The notes under the pieces are model-generated. The model ran no database searches and had not been told where the DNA came from. It worked only from the letters and a program-made list of their open reading frames with translations. This document shows positions 17,063-27,001 of a stretch of 35,372 nucleotides of DNA, one piece after another. A program made the translations under genes and the position numbers. The number at the start of each line of letters is the position of its first letter. Within the stretch, counting starts at the first letter, position 1. The stretch covers positions 113,307 to 148,678 of the forward strand of contig NZ_HE978593.1 in the NCBI RefSeq assembly GCF_000312025.1, in the 5' to 3' direction. The DNA is from Peptoniphilus timonensis JC401. GTDB lineage: Bacteria; Bacillota; Clostridia; Tissierellales; Peptoniphilaceae.

Positions 17063-17717
17063 ATGAAAAAAATACTGATAATTGAAGATGACAAAAATTT
17101 AAATAAAGGACTTTCTATAGCCTTAAATAAAGATTATGAGGTTTTCTCTGTAAACACAATTAGTGAAGCTAAAAATTTTATTGATGATGCGGATTTGATT
17201 TTACTTGATATGAACTTACCAGATGGAGATGGGCTTGAAATAATAAAATATACTAGAGAAACTTCATCAATTCCTATTATAGTTTTATCGGCCATAGATC
17301 TAGAAGCATATATCATTTCAGCTATAAATTTAGGGGCAGACGACTATCTAACAAAACCTTTTTTCTTTGGGAATATTAGAGGCAAAGATAAAAAGAGCTT
17401 TTGAAAAAATAGTGTCTAGTGATTTAAATCTTTATAAGAAAGATGGTCTAGACTTTAATTTCAATGAAAATACTTTCTATGTAGATAATAAAAATATAGA
17501 TCTCACAAGAACAGAGACAAAAATTTTATACTACATGATAAAAAACAAGTCTCAAGTTATTACTAAGGAATTACTATTTGATTTTGTTTGGGGAATAGAT
17601 GATGAATTTATTGATCAAAATACATTGAGCGTCAACATTTCTAGAATAAGAAATAAATTAAAGCCCTATGACCCAATAGAAACAGTCTTTGGAGTTGGAT
17701 ATAAATGGAATTTTTAG
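17063..17717 (+). CDS. OmpR-family response regulator, one apparent frameshift
   Basis: The receiver domain has the acidic pair EDD at 8-10, the phosphorylated aspartate D49 in LILLDMNLPDGDG and the conserved lysine in DDYLTKPF (K98). A winged-helix DNA-binding domain follows (LTRTETKILYYMIKNKSQVI, then SVNISRIRNKL and VFGVGYKWNF). The frame breaks in the T6 run at 17359-17364: KPFFFGNIRG as read, where one T fewer gives KPFSLGILEAKIKRA. The repaired product is about 217 residues. The ATG at 17063 is the family start; upstream codons in frame are not conserved. It overlaps the kinase gene by 13 bases. The ABC transporter downstream is the likely target. Confidence 0.92.
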
Positions 17718-18577
17718 TAGGCATTCTAGTAATTGTAATCGGAATTCTTTTATATAAATATATTGTCTTGAGAGGTGAAATGCGTGAACTCTCAGATTAT
17801 ATTGACAAGGCTTTAGATGGAAATTTAGAAATTACAGAATTTGATGAAAAGGAATTATCTAAAATAAAATCAAAGCTCATTAAGTTTTTGTATGCCAGCC
17901 AAGTAAAAGAAGCGAAAATAAATACAGAAAAAAGTAAAACAAAAGATTTAATAGCAGATATATCACACCAAACCAAGACACCCATTACAAACCTTTCTTT
18001 ATACATTAGTCTTTTAGAAGATGATCCGAAAGATGAGTATCTTGAAATTATAAAGTATGAACTTAATAAACTAGAATTTTTAATTCAAAACCTGGTAAAA
18101 TCCTCTAGGCTTGAATCCGATATTATTTCCTTACAAAAACATCAAGCAAATTTAAAAGACATAGTAGAGGATGTTTTGAGAGAATTTAAAGTAATATTAG
18201 ATGAAAAATGTATAAGCATAAATTTAAAAAATGAAGATTTAATTTTCAATTTGGACGAAAGATGGCTTAAAGAAGCTATCCACAATCTAGTAGATAATGC
18301 TATAAAATACTCGCCAAATGGTTCTACAATTAATATTTCAGTTTATAAATCTTACCTAAACTATAATTTAGACATAGAAAATGAGTGCAAAGACTTATCA
18401 GAAGAAACTTTGCCGAAAATATTTGAAAGATTTTATAGAGGAAAAAATTCAGTTTCAAAGGACGGTTTGGGTTTAGGTCTTTTTATAGCCAGAGAAATTA
18501 TAGAAAAACATGGTGGAAATATAAGAGCGTCTTTGGATAATAACAGAATAAAATTTTCAGTAGACTTCCCCTTGTGA
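17705..18577 (+). CDS. Sensor histidine kinase with a single N-terminal membrane span
   Basis: The 290-residue kinase has one predicted span at residues 2-22 (FLVGILVIVIGILLYKYIVL) and no extracellular sensor domain. The phosphorylated histidine is H88 in DISHQTKTPITN. The ATPase domain carries the N box (HNLVDNAIKYSPNG) and the G box (DGLGLGLFIAREI). Kinases without an outer domain next to MacB/Bce-type transporters often read the state of the transporter itself (known for Bce systems; inference here). It overlaps the regulator gene, and its stop codon lies within a terminator stem. Confidence 0.93.
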   Translation: MEFLVGILVIVIGILLYKYIVLRGEMRELSDYIDKALDGNLEITEFDEKELSKIKSKLIKFLYASQVKEAKINTEKSKTKDLIADISHQTKTPITNLSLYISLLEDDPKDEYLEIIKYELNKLEFLIQNLVKSSRLESDIISLQKHQANLKDIVEDVLREFKVILDEKCISINLKNEDLIFNLDERWLKEAIHNLVDNAIKYSPNGSTINISVYKSYLNYNLDIENECKDLSEETLPKIFERFYRGKNSVSKDGLGLGLFIAREIIEKHGGNIRASLDNNRIKFSVDFPL

Positions 18578-18589
18578 GAAGTCTTTTTT
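18562..18589 (+). terminator. Rho-independent terminator overlapping the end of the kinase gene
   Basis: AGACTTC (18562-18568) pairs with GAAGTCT (18578-18584), followed by six T residues. The kinase stop codon (18575-18577) is in the loop. It separates the kinase from the ABC genes, which then need their own promoter. Confidence 0.8.
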
Positions 18590-18644
18590 CTTACAAAACT
18601 GTAAGAAGTCTTGTAAGTACTTTGTAAGATATGAATGTTATATT
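18590..18644 (+). promoter_or_regulatory. Putative response-regulator operator and promoter of the ABC operon
   Basis: GTAAG occurs three times (starting 18601, 18613 and 18624; spacing 12 and 11 bases), the first as half of an inverted repeat CTTACA-AAAC-TGTAAG (18590-18605). These end just before a -10 TATATT (18639-18644) that has no recognisable -35. Helical-turn-spaced direct repeats over a missing -35 are typical of OmpR-type activated promoters. Confidence 0.5.
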
Positions 18645-18665
18645 AAATGTAAAGAGGTGATAGAA

Positions 18666-19344
18666 ATGTTAAAAGTGGAAAACTTAAAAAGATATTATAA
18701 AACAAATGACGTTGAAGTAAGAGCTCTTGACGGAGTATCTTTCGATGTAGAAAAAGGAGAATTTATTTCTATAATCGGAGCATCAGGATCTGGTAAATCA
18801 ACCTTATTACATTTATTAGGGGGACTTGATTATCCTACAAGTGGAAAAGTTTTGATTGATAGTACAGACATTTATGCATTAAAAGATGATGAGAGAACAA
18901 TTTTTAGAAGAAGAAATATCGGTTTTGTCTTTCAAGCATATAATCTTTTGCCCATGCTAAATGTGTATGAGAATATAATTATTCCCTTTGGTCTTGATGG
19001 GGACAAAGTAGATAAGAAATATGTTGATTATGTAATAGATATACTTGAAATAAGTGATACAAAAAAATAAAATGCCAAATGAATTATCAGGTGGACAGCA
19101 ACAAAGGGTTGCTATAGCAAGAGCCTTGGTTACCAAACCATCTTTAATTCTAGCTGACGAACCTACAGGAAATTTAGATTCAAAATCTTCTTCCCAAGTT
19201 GTTTACTTACTAAAAAAGATTAATAAAGAGCTTGGAAATACTATTCTTATGATTACTCACGATGATGCCGTCGCTCAAGCTGCAGAAAAAACTTTAAGGA
19301 TAGAAGATGGAAGGCTGGTGGAAAATAATGAAAGTCAAAAATAA
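18666..19344 (+). CDS. ABC transporter ATPase (MacB/LolD/Bce type), one apparent frameshift
   Basis: The cytoplasmic ATPase has Walker [10 protein letters not shown] at 38-46, Q loop [18 protein letters not shown], signature [15 protein letters not shown], Walker [13 protein letters not shown] and H loop MITHDD. The frame breaks in the A7 run at 19061-19067: ISDTKK-stop as read, while one A fewer continues into [13 protein letters not shown], giving about 225 residues. The start at 18666 follows AGAGGTG. It overlaps the permease gene by 17 bases; the two form one exporter or mechanotransmission complex, probably induced by the upstream two-component system. Confidence 0.93.
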
Positions 19345-21805
19345 AGCTTATATAAGGCGTCTAGCAAAAAATATTTTAAATGCGAATAAAAGCAGGAGAA
19401 ATATTCTCTTATTAGCAATTGCTTTGACTTCTATACTATTTACAAGTCTGTTTTCCGTAGCCTTAGGTTTAGGGAAAAGCATGGAAACCCAAACTATGAA
19501 AACTATTGGAACAATCAGCCATGGCTCTTTTAAAGAACTTTCTGACAAAGACATAAGTATTTTATCCAAGGATAAAGACATAAAGGAATTTTCAATAAGA
19601 GAGAAAGTTGGTATTCTTGATGATGAAAAAATAAGTGCAGAACTATCCTATATAGATAACAATGGATTTGAATGGTCGCTAATAGAAAAAGTTAAAGGGA
19701 AATTTCCTGAAAAAGAAAACCAAGTATTTATAGATATAGCTACTGCTAAAAAATTAGGTTATGAGGGTGAAATTGGAGAAGAGATAGAAGTTTCTTTTAA
19801 AATAGAAAAAGCTTACACAGGAGAGATTATTGAAAAGAAAAGTGAGAAATTTATTATATCTGGAACTTTTCAAAATCCAATTGACTCCAATGTTGGTGTA
19901 GGACAAATCTATTTATCAAAAGCTTATGTAGATAAATTATCCCTTCCAGAAAATAATAAAGATTTGGAAGTAATGCTAAAGAATTCCTTTATGATAAGGG
20001 ATAAACTTTTAAAAATTGCAGAGAGAAATTCTTATAAAGTGGTAGATAATCCTGGGAATTTATCCGAAAAGGAAATAAGGATTGGCCTTAACTTTGCATA
20101 TCTTTTATCTGGTGATTCTAGTTTTGATTTTAAAACATTTCTACCCTTCTTAGCTTTTTTGATTTTGGTAATGGTTGCGGGATATTTGATAATAAATAAT
20201 ATTTTCAAGATATCCGTAAATGAAGACATTAAACTACTGGGACTTTTAAAAACAATTGGAATGACAAAGCCGCAAATCAAAAGGCTTATTCATTTTGAGT
20301 CTTTAGCAGTAGCACTTCCGTCAATAGTAGTTGGAGATTTAGTAGGAATTTCTATTGGAAAAATTATTTTAAATAAAATATTTGCAAATAATGAGATGTT
20401 AACGGATGTAAAATTATCACTAACGGTAATGGTCTTAATTATCTTATTTTCGACAGCCTTTACTTTGCTTACAGTATTTCTATCGGTTATGAGACCTGCA
20501 AGATATGCAGCAAAAGTTTCTCCAATAGATGCCAGCAGATACAATGAAACCACGATAAAAAAGAAATATAAAAGCGAGGATGTTTCTCTAGGTAAGCTTG
20601 CTAGAAGACAAGTCTTTTCCAATAAATTTAGATTTATTTCAATTATTCTATCTATGAGTCTATCCGCTGTTATTTTAAACAGTGTTTTAACTTATACTGG
20701 TAATATTGATCTAGAAAAGGGAATTTCTGATGTCATTACAACAGACTATAATATAGCAAACCCAAAATACTTTAGGTATATGTATTTAGGTAGTGAAGAA
20801 GGAATTGATAAAAATTTTATTGATGAGATAGAAAACTATAAGGGCTTTAAAAGTGGGGGAGCTTTATACTACTATGGTTATGAATACGATTATCCAGATA
20901 TAAAAATAGAAGATAATAAAGTTGCTCCAATATTATTAGGAATAGATGATTATTTAATAAACAAACAAAAATTTATAGATGGAGAATTTGATAAAGACAA
21001 ATGGCAAACAGGAAATTATATAATCATAGGAGAATATGGAAATAAAAAATCTGCATTTAAATCTGGCGATAAAATAAAGATTAATGTCAAAAATAAAGTC
21101 AAAGAAGTCCAAGTTATGGGAAAGATTGAGTATAATTTTTCAAATGGTCTTAGATATTTTCCTGTAATTAAGGAAGATATAAATGACGAATCTAGTCCTA
21201 CTTTAGGTTTGGAATACATTTATATGAAGCCGAATGAGTATAAAGAGCTCACAGGAGATAAGAGTATAATGTCCTATGGATTTGATGTGGAAGATAGCGA
21301 AAATGAAAATTTTGATAAGTTATTAAAAACTTTTGAAAATGAGCCAGACTTTTCCTATGATTCAAGAGACCTTCAGATCAAATCTACAATGGAATCCAAA
21401 AACCTAATAGAATTTGCTGGTTACAGTCTATCTATAGTATTATTCTTAATATCTGTGCTTAACTTTATTAACGTTATTGCTACTGAAATATTAAGAAACA
21501 TGGTGAACTTATCAATCCTTGAAGCAATTGGAATGACAAAGAAAAACATCAGAAAATATTTGGTGAAAAAGAATTTAATTTATTCTTTATGTGGCTTGGT
21601 ATTTTCTTTCATCATTATGCTTCTTGTAGATAAATTTATCTTGATGGATTTTATGGAAGAGACTAATTGGACTTCATATAAATTTGTAATTATACCACTT
21701 ATCATTGTAAATTTTGTAAATATAATTATTGGGATAATATTTACTGGTAGATTCTATGAAAAGCATAGCAAAAATAGTCTTGTAGATAGAATAAGAAGTT
21801 TATAG
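19328..21805 (+). CDS. FtsX-like ABC transporter permease
   Basis: The 825-residue membrane protein has a first span near residue 30 (ILLLAIALTSILFTSLFSVA), a large outer domain, an FtsX-type three-span core (FLAFLILVMVAGYLIINNIF; then two more with KTIGMTKPQIKRL between), a mid-protein span after a second RQVFSNKFRFISIIL start, another outer domain, and a closing three-span FtsX core (EAIGMTKKNIRKYLVKKNL). The doubled layout is that of MacB-like permeases of Gram-positive bacteria that handle peptides or antibiotics; the substrate is unknown. The start at 19328 lies in the end of the ATPase gene after CTGGTGG. Confidence 0.9.
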   Translation: MKVKNKAYIRRLAKNILNANKSRRNILLLAIALTSILFTSLFSVALGLGKSMETQTMKTIGTISHGSFKELSDKDISILSKDKDIKEFSIREKVGILDDEKISAELSYIDNNGFEWSLIEKVKGKFPEKENQVFIDIATAKKLGYEGEIGEEIEVSFKIEKAYTGEIIEKKSEKFIISGTFQNPIDSNVGVGQIYLSKAYVDKLSLPENNKDLEVMLKNSFMIRDKLLKIAERNSYKVVDNPGNLSEKEIRIGLNFAYLLSGDSSFDFKTFLPFLAFLILVMVAGYLIINNIFKISVNEDIKLLGLLKTIGMTKPQIKRLIHFESLAVALPSIVVGDLVGISIGKIILNKIFANNEMLTDVKLSLTVMVLIILFSTAFTLLTVFLSVMRPARYAAKVSPIDASRYNETTIKKKYKSEDVSLGKLARRQVFSNKFRFISIILSMSLSAVILNSVLTYTGNIDLEKGISDVITTDYNIANPKYFRYMYLGSEEGIDKNFIDEIENYKGFKSGGALYYYGYEYDYPDIKIEDNKVAPILLGIDDYLINKQKFIDGEFDKDKWQTGNYIIIGEYGNKKSAFKSGDKIKINVKNKVKEVQVMGKIEYNFSNGLRYFPVIKEDINDESSPTLGLEYIYMKPNEYKELTGDKSIMSYGFDVEDSENENFDKLLKTFENEPDFSYDSRDLQIKSTMESKNLIEFAGYSLSIVLFLISVLNFINVIATEILRNMVNLSILEAIGMTKKNIRKYLVKKNLIYSLCGLVFSFIIMLLVDKFILMDFMEETNWTSYKFVIIPLIIVNFVNIIIGIIFTGRFYEKHSKNSLVDRIRSL

Positions 21806-21885
21806 TAAATATTATATTTTTAAATTATTAAAAGATTTTACTTTAACTTAATTTATGATAGTTTTAAAAATTTATAGAATAATAA

Positions 21886-21922
21886 AAGACCCTCCTTATT
21901 TATTTCTAATAAAGAGGGTCTT
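21886..21922. terminator. Bidirectional terminator between converging ABC permease and PBP genes
   Basis: AAGACCCTC pairs exactly with GAGGGTCTT across a 19-base loop. On the minus strand TTTTATT follows the stem, so it serves the PBP gene best. Confidence 0.75.
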
Positions 21923-21937
21923 ATTCATTAGCTTATT

Positions 21938-24377
21938 TTAATCTTCGTCATTAATTAATGATTTGGAACGAGATTTTTTCTTGCTGTTACCATTGTCATT
22001 GTTGTTGTTTGAAGATTTTTTTCTTCTTTTTGTTGTCGTTGTTATTGTTATTATCATTTTTCTTTGCTCTCTTCTTTGCTTGAGAAGCTCTGTACCAACC
22101 AATTTTATTTGTGTAGTGTGGACTAGTTCCATCGGCGAAGATTTCACGTCTTCCATTTACATATTTTGTGTAAATGCCTTCAGGTTCTTCGAATTCTTTT
22201 CTATCAAGATCTTGGTGAACTGACTTCATAATTTGTTTCCACAAATAAGCTGATTGAGTTGATCCAAAGGCAAGCTTTTGGTTTTTATCGTTACCAATCC
22301 AAACTGAACAAGTGTAGTAAGGAGTGTAACCAATAAACCAAACGTCCTTCCTGCCATTATGCTCGTCAGTTGATGTACCAGTCTTACCAGCAATTTCTTG
22401 ACCAGGGAAGGAAGCATTTCTACCAGTACCGCGTCTAACAACATCTTTTAACATATCAGTTAAGATGTAAGCATTTTGTGGACTAGTTATTTCTTTCTCA
22501 TTAACCTTGTATTCATAAATTGTTTCACCAGTGTTGGATTCAATTTTTGAAACTACATAAGGATTTGCATATTTACCTTCGTTGGCAAGAGTTGTGAAGG
22601 CACCAGCCATTTCAAAGGGACTGATTCCGTAACTCATGCCACCAAGAGTAAGTGGTGAATAATCCATGTCGTTCCATGTTGGGTTTTCATCTTTTTCTAC
22701 TATAGTAGTGATTCCAATAGATTTTAAGGTTTCAATCATTTTATTAATTGATTCTTCGTCGTTATAGACTTTAGAATAAGTTGAATTTTTATTTGCCTTT
22801 GCGTCTTTATCGGCAGATATATCTCTGGCAACTTGGTAGGCACCAACATTTGATGATTGACGAAGAAGATTTCTTATAGTTGTCCAACCTTGATAATAGT
22901 TACCTGCATTTCTAGGTGAGTGACCAAAAAGTCTTTCTGGCATCTTTTGGTCTAGGTAGACATCGCCAGCAGTTGCTCCATTGTTTAAGGCTGTAAGATA
23001 AACGGAAATTGGTTTTATTGATGATCCAGGTTGTCTTGGCACAAGAGCTCTATTTAAAAGTCTTCCACCACTTACATTTCTACCACCAACAAGAGCCTTA
23101 ACTTCGTGAGTTTTTTGGTCAATAATTACTGATGCAACTTGTGGTTGTATAATTCCATTTTTGTCAGTAAAGCCACCATAATAATATTTTGGATTTGACA
23201 CAACTTCTTCTAGAGTTCTTTGCATATTTATATCCATTGGAGTATAAATTTTTAATCCTCCGTTGAAGAGTTTATTTGTGGCTTCTTCTTTTGAATAACC
23301 AGAATCCATTAAGATTTTAAGTGTACTTTTTTGAACTACGTCTGTGTAAAAAGATGAAATTCCACTTTCTTTACGAGATCCTATGCTAATTTGGATTTTT
23401 TCGTTAAGGGCCTTGTCATAATCATCTTGACTTATTAAGTTTTGGTTAAGCATTCTCTTTAAAACAAGTCTTTGTCTTTCTTGAGAAGTTTCATTAAAGA
23501 CTGCTTTAACAGGTACAATTAAATCATTTTTTATTTGAATAAGTTCAAAGTTATCTATTTGACCTAATTCATTTAAATTTTGAGCAATTTCTATAATCCT
23601 ATCGGAGTTGGGCTCTGCATTTTCATTTTTAGGAAGTAAAACAATTTCTATATTACCTAAATCATCGGAATCTTCTATAGCTTGAGTGTTGTAAGGTGTG
23701 TACTTTTCTGGAAGGTTTGTAACTCCAGCTATTAAGGCGCATTCAGCTAAATCAAGTTCGGATACGTCCTTGTTGAAAAAAGTTTTTGCTGCTGCTTGTA
23801 CTCCCACAGTTCCCTTAGAGAAGCCAGCAGAGTTTAAGTAAGCTTCCAATATTTGTTCCTTGGAAAGTTTTTCTTCAATTTGATATGAATAATACACGTC
23901 AGTTATTTTTCTAACAACACTTTTTGAAAAGGACGTGTACAAGTTCTTGGCAAGCTGCATAGTAATAGTTGAAGCACCTTGCTCAAAGGACTTCGTCTTG
24001 ATGTCGTGGACTATTGCTCCAGCAACTCTTTTATAGTCAACTCCACTGTGTTCGAAAAATCTTTCGTCTTCTATTGCCACAATGGCATTTACTAAATTCT
24101 TTGGTATGTCCTCGTAGGGAACGAACTCACTAAATTGATCAGATATAAGTGATTCAACTAGCTTTCCGTCACTTGAATAAATCCTAGAAGTTTCAGATAA
24201 TTGAGATCTATATTCTGATGGATCTATTACAGGGGCTTTTTTAAAAATACCAAGTACAATAGAAGTGACAAGCGTTCCTAAAATAATAATTGCTGCCAAA
24301 ACTATAAGTAAAAGTATTTTTATTATGCTTGAAAGTTTTATCATTCCACGAGGTTTATTGTCTTTATTATCTTTCAT
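21938..24377 (-). CDS. Class A penicillin-binding protein (transglycosylase/transpeptidase)
   Basis: The bifunctional peptidoglycan synthase has a basic cytoplasmic start, a span at about 18-45, a GT51 domain with EDERFFEH at 103-110 and QGASTITMQL at 133-142, and a transpeptidase domain with the serine motif SSIK (452-455), SSN (508-510) and KTGT (665-668). AGGAGG precedes the ATG at 24377. The C-terminus is low complexity, rich in Asn and Lys. As written the frame ends at 21996, in KKKKKIFKQQQ. Removing one A from the A7 run at 22016-22022 instead gives a Ser/Asn/Lys tail ending SLINDED at 21938, directly before the terminator. I prefer that reading (about 812 residues) but both are possible. 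Confidence 0.93.
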
Positions 24378-24396
24378 AATAACCTCCTATCTTGTT

Positions 24397-24405
24397 ATTA
24401 TATCA
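24397..24405 (-). promoter_or_regulatory. Extended -10 promoter of the PBP gene
   Basis: On the minus strand TGATATAAT is a perfect extended -10, about 20 bases before the ATG. No good -35 is seen. Confidence 0.6.
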
Positions 24406-24437
24406 GAATCTTAAGCATATAACTATAAATTTAAATG

Positions 24438-24463
24438 AAAAAATCTCACCTATTAAGCGAGAT
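24438..24463 (-). terminator. Rho-independent terminator of bioY
   Basis: On the minus strand ATCTCGC pairs with GTGAGAT (one G-U), followed by six T residues. Confidence 0.8.
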
Positions 24464-24498
24464 CCTTTATAAATTATTCTATTTATTATGAACTAAAA

Positions 24499-25035
24499 TT
24501 ATTTTATTGCCTTTTGAATTCTTGGGGCAATAATAGCAGCTACAGCAGCCTTTGCCATATCAGGTATAATAAAAGGAATCATTCCCAAGGACAATATTTT
24601 TGATACGTCCATAGAATTTCCCATTACTACATTTAAAATGTAATACATATAAGGAAGTCCAATTGCATAAAATATTACTTCTGCAATAACTAAAACTATC
24701 ATAATTTTTCCAAATTTCTTTTCGCCGTGAGCAAATTTAGATATAAAAATAGCACCTATAATAAAGGCTATTAAAAATCCAAAGCTTGGCTTTAGTACAG
24801 ATTGAAATCCTCCAGTGAAACCTGCAAAAATTGGAATACCAATCAAGCCAAGTAGTACATAGATAAAAACTGCAAGACCAGCATAAAAAGGTGTAAGTAA
24901 AAGTCCTGCCATAAATACAAAAAAGTTTTGGAGTGTAAAGGGAACTGGTCCAATGGGTATTGATATAAAAGCTCCCACAGCTATAAGTGCAACTAAAAGT
25001 GCGATTTTTGTTATGTCTTTTGTTTTAAATTTCAT
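24499..25035 (-). CDS. bioY: Biotin ECF transporter S component BioY
   Basis: The 178-residue membrane protein with about six spans matches BioY. The family pattern is visible in FISIPIGPVPFTLQNFFVFM, then GLLLTPFYAGLAVFIYVLLG, GIPIFAGFTGG and SVLKPSFGFLIAF, ending in AKAAVAAIIAPRIQKA. BioY binds biotin and imports it, alone or with the shared ECF energizing module; no ECF ATPase genes are in the window. TGGAGG precedes the ATG. No biotin-synthesis gene is nearby, which fits a biotin scavenger. The BirA-like operator over its promoter supports the assignment. Confidence 0.95.
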   Translation of the reverse strand: MKFKTKDITKIALLVALIAVGAFISIPIGPVPFTLQNFFVFMAGLLLTPFYAGLAVFIYVLLGLIGIPIFAGFTGGFQSVLKPSFGFLIAFIIGAIFISKFAHGEKKFGKIMIVLVIAEVIFYAIGLPYMYYILNVVMGNSMDVSKILSLGMIPFIIPDMAKAAVAAIIAPRIQKAIK

Positions 25036-25052
25036 TTCTAACCTCCATGGAC

Positions 25053-25081
25053 ATATTACACAATGTTTACCTGTATGTCAA
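25053..25081 (-). promoter_or_regulatory. Sigma-A promoter of bioY
   Basis: On the minus strand a perfect TTGACA (25081-25076), a 17-base spacer and TAATAT (25058-25053). Confidence 0.8.
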
Positions 25082-25091
25082 TAAGGTTAAC
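25065..25091. promoter_or_regulatory. BirA-like operator over the bioY promoter
   Basis: Half-sites GTTTACC (25065-25071) and GGTTAAC (25085-25091) form an imperfect inverted repeat (one mismatch) with 13 bases between, close to the GTTAACC-N14/15-GGTTAAC BirA sites known in Firmicutes. It covers the -35 and spacer of the bioY promoter, as expected of a biotin-dependent repressor site. Confidence 0.6.
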
Positions 25092-25172
25092 CAAATAAAA
25101 TTTATTATTTGTTTTTGTTACTATAAAATTTTTTAAGCAATAAATTTAAGGATTTAAAATAGAAAGATTTAG

Positions 25173-25201
25173 TTGAAAGTGATGATTATAAAATATATAA
25201 T
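25173..25201 (+). promoter_or_regulatory. Sigma-A promoter of coaX
   Basis: TTGAAA (25173-25178), 17 bases, perfect TATAAT (25196-25201). Initiation near 25208 is about 24 bases before the start codon. Confidence 0.75.
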
Positions 25202-25231
25202 AAAAACAATTTGTTAAATAGGGGTGTAAAA

Positions 25232-26014
25232 ATGTTATTAGTAATAGATGTAGGAAATACTTCCATAACTTGGGGCGTTTACAAGGGAGGAGAACTTGTC
25301 AATGATTTTAGGACTTCTACTGTAAAAACTAGGACATCTGATGAATATGGACTTATTTTTATAGAAACTCTTCTTCATGCAAATATTGATCCACAAGATA
25401 TTGAAGATGTAATTATTTCTTCAGTTGTGCCAAACCTAATGCACACTCTTCCTTCTATGATTATAAAGTATTTTAATAAGAGTCCTATGGTTGTAAATAC
25501 AGACCTAGATCTAGGTTTAAATATAAAATATGATAATCCAAAAGAAGTTGGGGCAGATAGAATTGTAAACGCAGTTGGTGCTCTTGAACTTTATGGAGAA
25601 CAATCAATTATAGTTGATATTGGAACTGCTATGACTTTTTGTGTTGTTGACAAGGACAAAAATTATCTTGGTGGACTTATTATGCCAGGGATAGGGATTT
25701 CTGCAGAGGCTCTTTTCATGATGACTTCAAAACTTCCGAAAATAGAAATAATTGCACCAGATAAAGTAATCCAAGCAAATACTGTTGGAGCAATGCAAGC
25801 AGGTCTATATTATGGATACACTGAAATGATAGATGGTATTGTTACAAAACTTCTAAAAGAATTAAATTGGAAGGAAGAAGATACTAATATTATTTCAACT
25901 GGTGGTTTTTCCACAATGCTTACTAAAGATTCAAAATATAATTTTATAATCAATAAGTTTTTAACACTTGAAGGACTTAAAATTATTTTTGAAAAAAATA
26001 ACCAAATAGATTGA
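25232..26014 (+). CDS. coaX: Type III pantothenate kinase
   Basis: CoaX phosphorylates pantothenate in the first step of coenzyme A synthesis. The 260-residue product shows the acetate/sugar kinase-type phosphate motif MLLVIDVGNTSITWGVY at the start, then NPKEVGADRIVNAVGAL and VDIGTAMTFCVVD, and LGGLIMPGIGISAEAL. These are characteristic of type III kinases. The ATG at 25232 follows AGGGGTG; the frame reaches further upstream but without conservation. dusB starts 10 bases after the stop, so both are probably on one transcript. Confidence 0.95.
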   Translation: MLLVIDVGNTSITWGVYKGGELVNDFRTSTVKTRTSDEYGLIFIETLLHANIDPQDIEDVIISSVVPNLMHTLPSMIIKYFNKSPMVVNTDLDLGLNIKYDNPKEVGADRIVNAVGALELYGEQSIIVDIGTAMTFCVVDKDKNYLGGLIMPGIGISAEALFMMTSKLPKIEIIAPDKVIQANTVGAMQAGLYYGYTEMIDGIVTKLLKELNWKEEDTNIISTGGFSTMLTKDSKYNFIINKFLTLEGLKIIFEKNNQID

Positions 26015-26024
26015 GAGTGATTTT

Positions 26025-26954
26025 TTGTTAAAGATTTTAGCACCAATGGCAGGCTATACTGACATAGCCTTTAGAGAAGTGGCAACAGAAAAGGGTGCAG
26101 ATATTACTGTAACAGAAATGGTTTCTGCCATGGCACTTGTCTATGAAAATAAAAAGACCCTTGATCTTTTAGAAATTTCTCCCAAGGAGAAAAAAGTTTC
26201 TGTTCAAATTTTTGGCAGCGACCCTGATGTCATGGGTGAAGCTGCAAGTATTTTAAATGACTATGACTTTTCCTATGTGGACATAAATATGGGATGTCCT
26301 GCACCAAAAATTGTAAAAAATAAAGCTGGATCATATCTATTAAGTGATCCATCTCTTGTCTATGATATTGTAAAATCTGTTGTTAGGAGTTCAAATAAAC
26401 CAGTCTCTGTAAAAGTGAGAAAGGGAATTGGCGGGGTGTCTTCTATGAAAGCCATAAAAAACATTGAGGCAGCAGGAGCAAGCTTTGTCACAGTTCACGG
26501 CAGAACGAGAGAAGAATACTACACTGGTAAAGCCGATTGGGACTATATAAAAGAAGTAAAAGAAAATGTAAAAATCCCAGTAATTGGAAATGGAGACATT
26601 GAAAGTCCAGAAGATGCCATAGAAAAAATAAATTATTCAAAAGTTGACGGCCTTGCAATAGGAAGAGGCGCTGTTGGTAATCCCTATATATTTAATCAGA
26701 TAGAAGAACTTATAAAAATAGGTGATTATTATAGACCAAGTGATAGGGAAAAACTTCTTCTTATGATTGATGAGCTGGAAAGAAAAATAAAGTATAGGGG
26801 AGAAAAACTTGGAATCCTAGAGATGAGAAAAGTTTACGCAAATTACTTTAAGGGTATGAAGAATTCAAAAGAAGTAAGGAATAAGTTAAATATTTTAAAG
26901 GATAAAGAAGAGATAATAAAACTTATAAGAGATTATATAGATAATTTAGATTGA
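26025..26954 (+). CDS. dusB: tRNA-dihydrouridine synthase (DusB-like)
   Basis: This flavoenzyme reduces uridines to dihydrouridine in tRNA. The 309-residue TIM-barrel protein has the opening LAPMAGYTDIAFREV, the active-site cysteine in VDINMGCPAPKIVKNKAGS, the KVRKG and VHGRTREEYYTGKADW motifs, and GNGDIESPEDA with AIGRGAVGNPYIF for FMN phosphate. The start is a TTG at 26025 that follows GAGAGTGA; no in-frame ATG fits the N-terminus. The order coaX-dusB-greA-lysS is a common one in clostridia. Confidence 0.95.
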   Translation: MLKILAPMAGYTDIAFREVATEKGADITVTEMVSAMALVYENKKTLDLLEISPKEKKVSVQIFGSDPDVMGEAASILNDYDFSYVDINMGCPAPKIVKNKAGSYLLSDPSLVYDIVKSVVRSSNKPVSVKVRKGIGGVSSMKAIKNIEAAGASFVTVHGRTREEYYTGKADWDYIKEVKENVKIPVIGNGDIESPEDAIEKINYSKVDGLAIGRGAVGNPYIFNQIEELIKIGDYYRPSDREKLLLMIDELERKIKYRGEKLGILEMRKVYANYFKGMKNSKEVRNKLNILKDKEEIIKLIRDYIDNLD

Positions 26955-27001
26955 TTTTAAAATTTAAAATATAAGTGGAGTTAGTAAGAAGGGAGTTTAT
27001 T

